Source: JABMMZ01 sp964600345 (GTDB taxonomy: Bacteria > Bacteroidota > Bacteroidia > NS11-12g > UBA955). Taken from it: DNA of 9,310 bases. The stretch spans positions 1 to 9,310 of the forward strand of contig CAZRKA010000134.1 in NCBI GenBank assembly GCA_964600345.1, read 5' to 3'. Below are positions 6,908 through 9,310 of this stretch, one piece after another (position 1 is the first letter of the stretch; each line of letters opens with the position of its first letter). The translations under genes were made by a program, and so were the position numbers. The notes beneath the pieces were generated by a model, which did not search any database, was not told the DNA's origin, and saw only the letters and a program-made list of their open reading frames with translations.

Positions 6908-8716
6908 ATGCAAGCCATCAGAAATATAGCCATCATTGCGCACGTTGACCACGGTAAAACTACTCTGGTAGATAAAATTCTTCACCACTGTAATCTTTTC
7001 CGCGACAATGAGGAATCGGGAGAGTTGATACTAGACAACAACGACCTTGAAAGAGAACGCGGAATTACCATTTTCTCCAAAAACGTTTCAGTTCAATACA
7101 AAGGAATTAAAATCAATATCATTGACACACCAGGTCACGCCGATTTTGGCGGTGAAGTAGAAAGGGTTCTGAAAATGGCAGACGGTGTTGTATTGCTGGT
7201 AGACGCTTTTGAAGGACCAATGCCGCAGACCAGGTTTGTATTGCAGAAAGCACTTCAGCTGGGTCTTAAACCAATATTACTGATCAATAAAGTAGATAAA
7301 GACAACTGCAGACCTGATGAGGTACATGAAGCTGTTTTTGACTTGTTTTTTAACCTCGATGCCAGCGAGCAGCAGCTCAGTTTTCCTACTATTTATGGCA
7401 GCAGCAAACAAGGCTGGATGAGCACAGATTACCGCGAGAAAACCGACAATATTTCTCCGTTGCTCGATTGCATTCTCGATTATGTGCCTGCTCCGATTAA
7501 CAATGAGGGTACTCTGCAGATGCAGATAACTTCGCTGGATTACAGCAATTACCTCGGGCGTATCGCTGTAGGAAAAATACACAGGGGATCTGTTAAAGAG
7601 AATCAACCCGTAACACTGGTGCGCAACGATGGCAGCATGTCAAAAATGCGCGTAAAGGAACTCTATACTTTTGAAGGACTCGGAAAGAAAAAAGTAAGCG
7701 AACTCAACAACGGTGATATCTGTGCCATGGTTGGTATTGAGAATTTCCAGATCGGAGATGTAGTCGCTGATTTCGAAAATCCTGAAGGCATGGAGAGGAT
7801 ACAGATAGACGAGCCTACCATGAGTATGATTTTTACGATTAACAACTCGCCGTTCTTTGGAAAAGAAGGAAAATTCGTTACCTCGCGTCACCTCAGGGAA
7901 AGACTTGAAAAAGAAACAGAAAAGAACCTGGCGCTCAAAATTGAAGATACAGAAAGTCCAGACAGTATTCTGGTTTATGGCAGGGGCGTATTACACCTGT
8001 CTATTCTGATAGAGACCATGCGCAGGGAAGGTTACGAACTTCAGGTTGGTATGCCAAGGGTTATCATTAAAGAAATTGACGGACAGAAATGCGAACCTAT
8101 AGAAATGCTGGTTGTGGATGTGCCTGAAGCTTTCTCCGGAAAAGTAATTGAACTGGCTACTCAGAAGAAGGGCGAATTACAGGTCATGCAGCCCAAGGGC
8201 GATATGCAGCATCTCGAATTTAAAATTCCTGCCAGAGGTCTCATGGGACTCCGCAGTAACATGCTTACCGCAACTCAGGGTGAGGCAATTATGGCCCACC
8301 GTTTTATAGGATACGAACCCTGGAAAGGCGATATCGCCGGAAGGTCCAACGGATCTCTGGTTAGTATGGATACCGGCACCAGCACGGCGTATTCTATAGA
8401 CAAAATGCAGGACAGAGGCACATTCTTTATCGACGCCGGTGAGGAAATATACGAAGGACAAGTAGTAGGAGAGAATTCAAGGCAGGATGATATGGTGCTG
8501 AATCTGGTAAGAGCCAAGCAGCTAACCAATTTCAGGGCAGCGGGTAAGGACGATTCTACAAAAATGACACCTAAACGTCAGTTCTCGCTCGAAGAGGCAC
8601 TTGAATATATACAAAAGGATGAATATGTGGAACTTACCCCTAAATCCCTCAGAATTAGAAAAATATATCTGAAACAAACCGACAGGGAGAGATACGCAAA
8701 ACAGACGATGTCATAA
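6908..8716 (+). CDS. typA: TypA/BipA ribosome-associated translational GTPase
   Basis: 602 residues, the normal length. TypA is an EF-G-like GTPase that binds the ribosome and supports 50S assembly and stress or cold growth. G1 is AHVDHGKT (11-18), the switch I signature RERGITI is at 49-55, G3 DTPGH at 73-77 and G4 NKVD at 127-130; the G5 region is around YGSSKQG (163-169). After the GTPase domain come a beta-barrel (about 205-300), EF-G III-like (about 305-385) and V-like (about 395-475) domains and the TypA-specific C-terminal domain (to 602). EF-G domain IV is absent, as expected. All parts look intact. It has its own promoter and no Shine-Dalgarno. The nearby T9SS genes suggest no functional link; it is flanked by a terminator upstream and another promoter downstream. 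Confidence 0.97.
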   Translation: MQAIRNIAIIAHVDHGKTTLVDKILHHCNLFRDNEESGELILDNNDLERERGITIFSKNVSVQYKGIKINIIDTPGHADFGGEVERVLKMADGVVLLVDAFEGPMPQTRFVLQKALQLGLKPILLINKVDKDNCRPDEVHEAVFDLFFNLDASEQQLSFPTIYGSSKQGWMSTDYREKTDNISPLLDCILDYVPAPINNEGTLQMQITSLDYSNYLGRIAVGKIHRGSVKENQPVTLVRNDGSMSKMRVKELYTFEGLGKKKVSELNNGDICAMVGIENFQIGDVVADFENPEGMERIQIDEPTMSMIFTINNSPFFGKEGKFVTSRHLRERLEKETEKNLALKIEDTESPDSILVYGRGVLHLSILIETMRREGYELQVGMPRVIIKEIDGQKCEPIEMLVVDVPEAFSGKVIELATQKKGELQVMQPKGDMQHLEFKIPARGLMGLRSNMLTATQGEAIMAHRFIGYEPWKGDIAGRSNGSLVSMDTGTSTAYSIDKMQDRGTFFIDAGEEIYEGQVVGENSRQDDMVLNLVRAKQLTNFRAAGKDDSTKMTPKRQFSLEEALEYIQKDEYVELTPKSLRIRKIYLKQTDRERYAKQTMS

Positions 8717-8743
8717 AATATATACAATTTGTTAATATTTTAT
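8713..8743 (+). terminator. Possible weak AT-only stem-loop after typA
   Basis: ATAAAATAT and ATATTTTAT form a 9-bp inverted repeat with a 13-base loop, overlapping the typA stop. A T-run appears only at 8754-8759. It is weak as a terminator because the stem has no G-C pairs. Confidence 0.25.
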
Positions 8744-8776
8744 AGATTTAGTCTTTTTTATTCAGACATATATCTA

Positions 8777-8784
8777 TAAATTTG
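8777..8784 (+). promoter_or_regulatory. -7 element of the small lipoprotein gene
   Basis: TAAATTTG followed by C fits TAnnTTTGY. The -33 region is only T-rich (8754-8759), without a clear TTG. The expected start of transcription gives an A-rich leader of about 20-25 bases. Confidence 0.6.
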
Positions 8785-8812
8785 CACCCAATTTTAATTA
8801 TAAAATAGAAAA

Positions 8813-9019
8813 ATGAAAAAATTATTAGTTATCGCTATCGCTGCATTTGCATTCACAGCTTGCAACAACGCTGCAAAAACAGAAGAAACTACAGGTGCTG
8901 ATTCAACTTCAGCTACTACTGAAACTACTGCTCCGGTAGAAACTCCGGTTGAAACTGCTGCTCCAGTTGATTCAGCTGCTGCAACTACTGAGACTCCGGC
9001 TGAAACTCCGGCTAAGTAA
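8813..9019 (+). CDS. Small low-complexity acidic lipoprotein
   Basis: 68 residues. The signal peptide is KK followed by a hydrophobic stretch (4-14) and a lipobox FTAC with the lipidated cysteine at C17. The mature part (CNNAAKTEE...) is almost only Ala, Thr, Glu, Pro, Val and Ser, with repeats PVETPVET (41-48), PVDS (51-54) and ETPAETPA (60-67), and is expected to be disordered and negatively charged. I recognise no family and assign no function. Bacteroidota often code such short lipoproteins; the acidic residues soon after the cysteine (KTEE) could resemble a surface lipoprotein export signal, which is inference. It has its own promoter and terminator, so it is a single-gene unit. Reality is supported by the promoter, signal peptide, lipobox and terminator together. 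Confidence 0.85.
   Translation: MKKLLVIAIAAFAFTACNNAAKTEETTGADSTSATTETTAPVETPVETAAPVDSAAATTETPAETPAK
8933..9013 (+). repeat. Imperfect in-gene repeats coding PVET/ETPA
   Basis: The motif GAAACTCCGG and close variants (such as GAGACTCCGG) recur within the last third of the lipoprotein gene, giving tandem PVET, PVDS and ETPA units. Length may vary between strains. Confidence 0.6.
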
Positions 9020-9034
9020 TTTCAGGCAATCTTT

Positions 9035-9072
9035 AAAATGCAGCTATTTTTCGATGGCTGCATTTTTTTTAT
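9035..9072 (+). terminator. Intrinsic terminator of the lipoprotein gene
   Basis: AAAATGCAGC (9035-9044) pairs perfectly with GCTGCATTTT (9057-9066), the stem extends by weak pairs, and a run of T follows to 9070. Confidence 0.85.
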
Positions 9073-9095
9073 TTTTAAAAACCAAATCAATATCG

Positions 9096-9103
9096 TAAAT
9101 TTG
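9096..9103 (+). promoter_or_regulatory. -7 element just before the final gene
   Basis: TAAATTTG followed by C fits TAnnTTTGY. The ATG at 9112 is only eight bases past the element, so the transcript would be leaderless or nearly so. No clear TTG is seen at -33 (T-run at 9072-9076). Confidence 0.55.
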
Positions 9104-9111
9104 CAGTAAAC

Positions 9112-9310
9112 ATGGTAAAATTATACGCACTTATTTTATCTTTAGTACTGGTTTCAGGCAATGTAATGGCGGGTAATGCTCCTGTACCGTTTAAATTGTA
9201 TCCCAATCCCCTGACCGGTGATGTTTTACAGGTTAATTTTGATTTTGAGTATAAGCCTGGTCAGGTTTACACATTTGTCATTACAAATGTCATAGGACAG
9301 GTAGTTCATA
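9112..9310 (+). CDS. Secreted protein with T9SS type A sorting domain (5' part, cut by window end)
   Basis: 66 codons are visible. The signal peptide covers residues 1-20 (probable cleavage VMA|GNAP). The T9SS type A C-terminal sorting domain (Por_Secre_tail) begins at once: KLYPNPLTGD (28-37), a hydrophobic strand, then NVIGQVVH (59-66) at the window edge. In ordinary T9SS cargo this domain of 70-90 residues ends a large protein; here nothing lies between it and the signal peptide. Either the protein is a sorting domain alone, or the YPNP-like segment is repeated further on or followed by more sequence outside the window. Proteins that are mainly such a domain are known, for example PorA of Porphyromonas, which acts in PorXY signalling. 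The start is chosen because it gives the signal peptide and matches the promoter. Confidence 0.8.
   Translation, partial: MVKLYALILSLVLVSGNVMAGNAPVPFKLYPNPLTGDVLQVNFDFEYKPGQVYTFVITNVIGQVVH

Noticed and set aside
8177..8529. Two overlapping reverse-strand open frames inside typA
   Set aside because: Antisense to a conserved GTPase domain; shadows of coding bias.
1..9310. tRNA, rRNA, CRISPR array, insertion sequence or integrase
   Set aside because: No tRNA-like cloverleaf, regularly spaced direct repeats, transposase motif or terminal repeats with target duplications were seen.

Overview
The window comes from a member of the Bacteroidota. It carries the core genes of the type IX secretion system (T9SS) / gliding motor. 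Its promoters fit the Bacteroidota -7 consensus TAnnTTTG, most starts lack a Shine-Dalgarno sequence, and the last gene encodes a T9SS C-terminal sorting domain. I cannot place it more precisely. The short GldL inter-helix loop with HWPGA is closer, from memory, to the PorL type than to Flavobacterium GldL.

Layout, all on the + strand. Positions 2-3887 hold the end of gldK, then gldL, gldM and gldN in the standard order, closed by a strong hairpin terminator (3908-3944). A 407-bp gap (3888-4294) holds GC-rich inverted repeats and no convincing gene. Positions 4295-6750 hold a second complete gldM-gldN pair with no second gldL or gldK, closed by its own terminator (6779-6810). A clear promoter (6841-6871) then drives typA/bipA, a translational GTPase. 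Next come a small acidic low-complexity lipoprotein (8813-9019) with its own promoter and terminator, and the start of a short secreted protein whose T9SS sorting domain begins almost directly after the signal peptide (from 9112, cut by the window end).

How they work together: GldL and GldM form the inner-membrane proton-driven motor. The periplasmic arm of GldM reaches the ring of lipoprotein GldK and GldN under the outer membrane, and that energy drives protein export and, where present, gliding. Both GldM copies keep the membrane arginine (R9) implicated in motor function, and the single GldL keeps all the matching charged and polar residues. The simplest reading is one GldL motor with two alternative GldM-GldN arms. 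The cell-level role of the second arm is not known from the sequence. This duplication is the most interesting feature of the window. The typA and lipoprotein genes look like ordinary neighbours.
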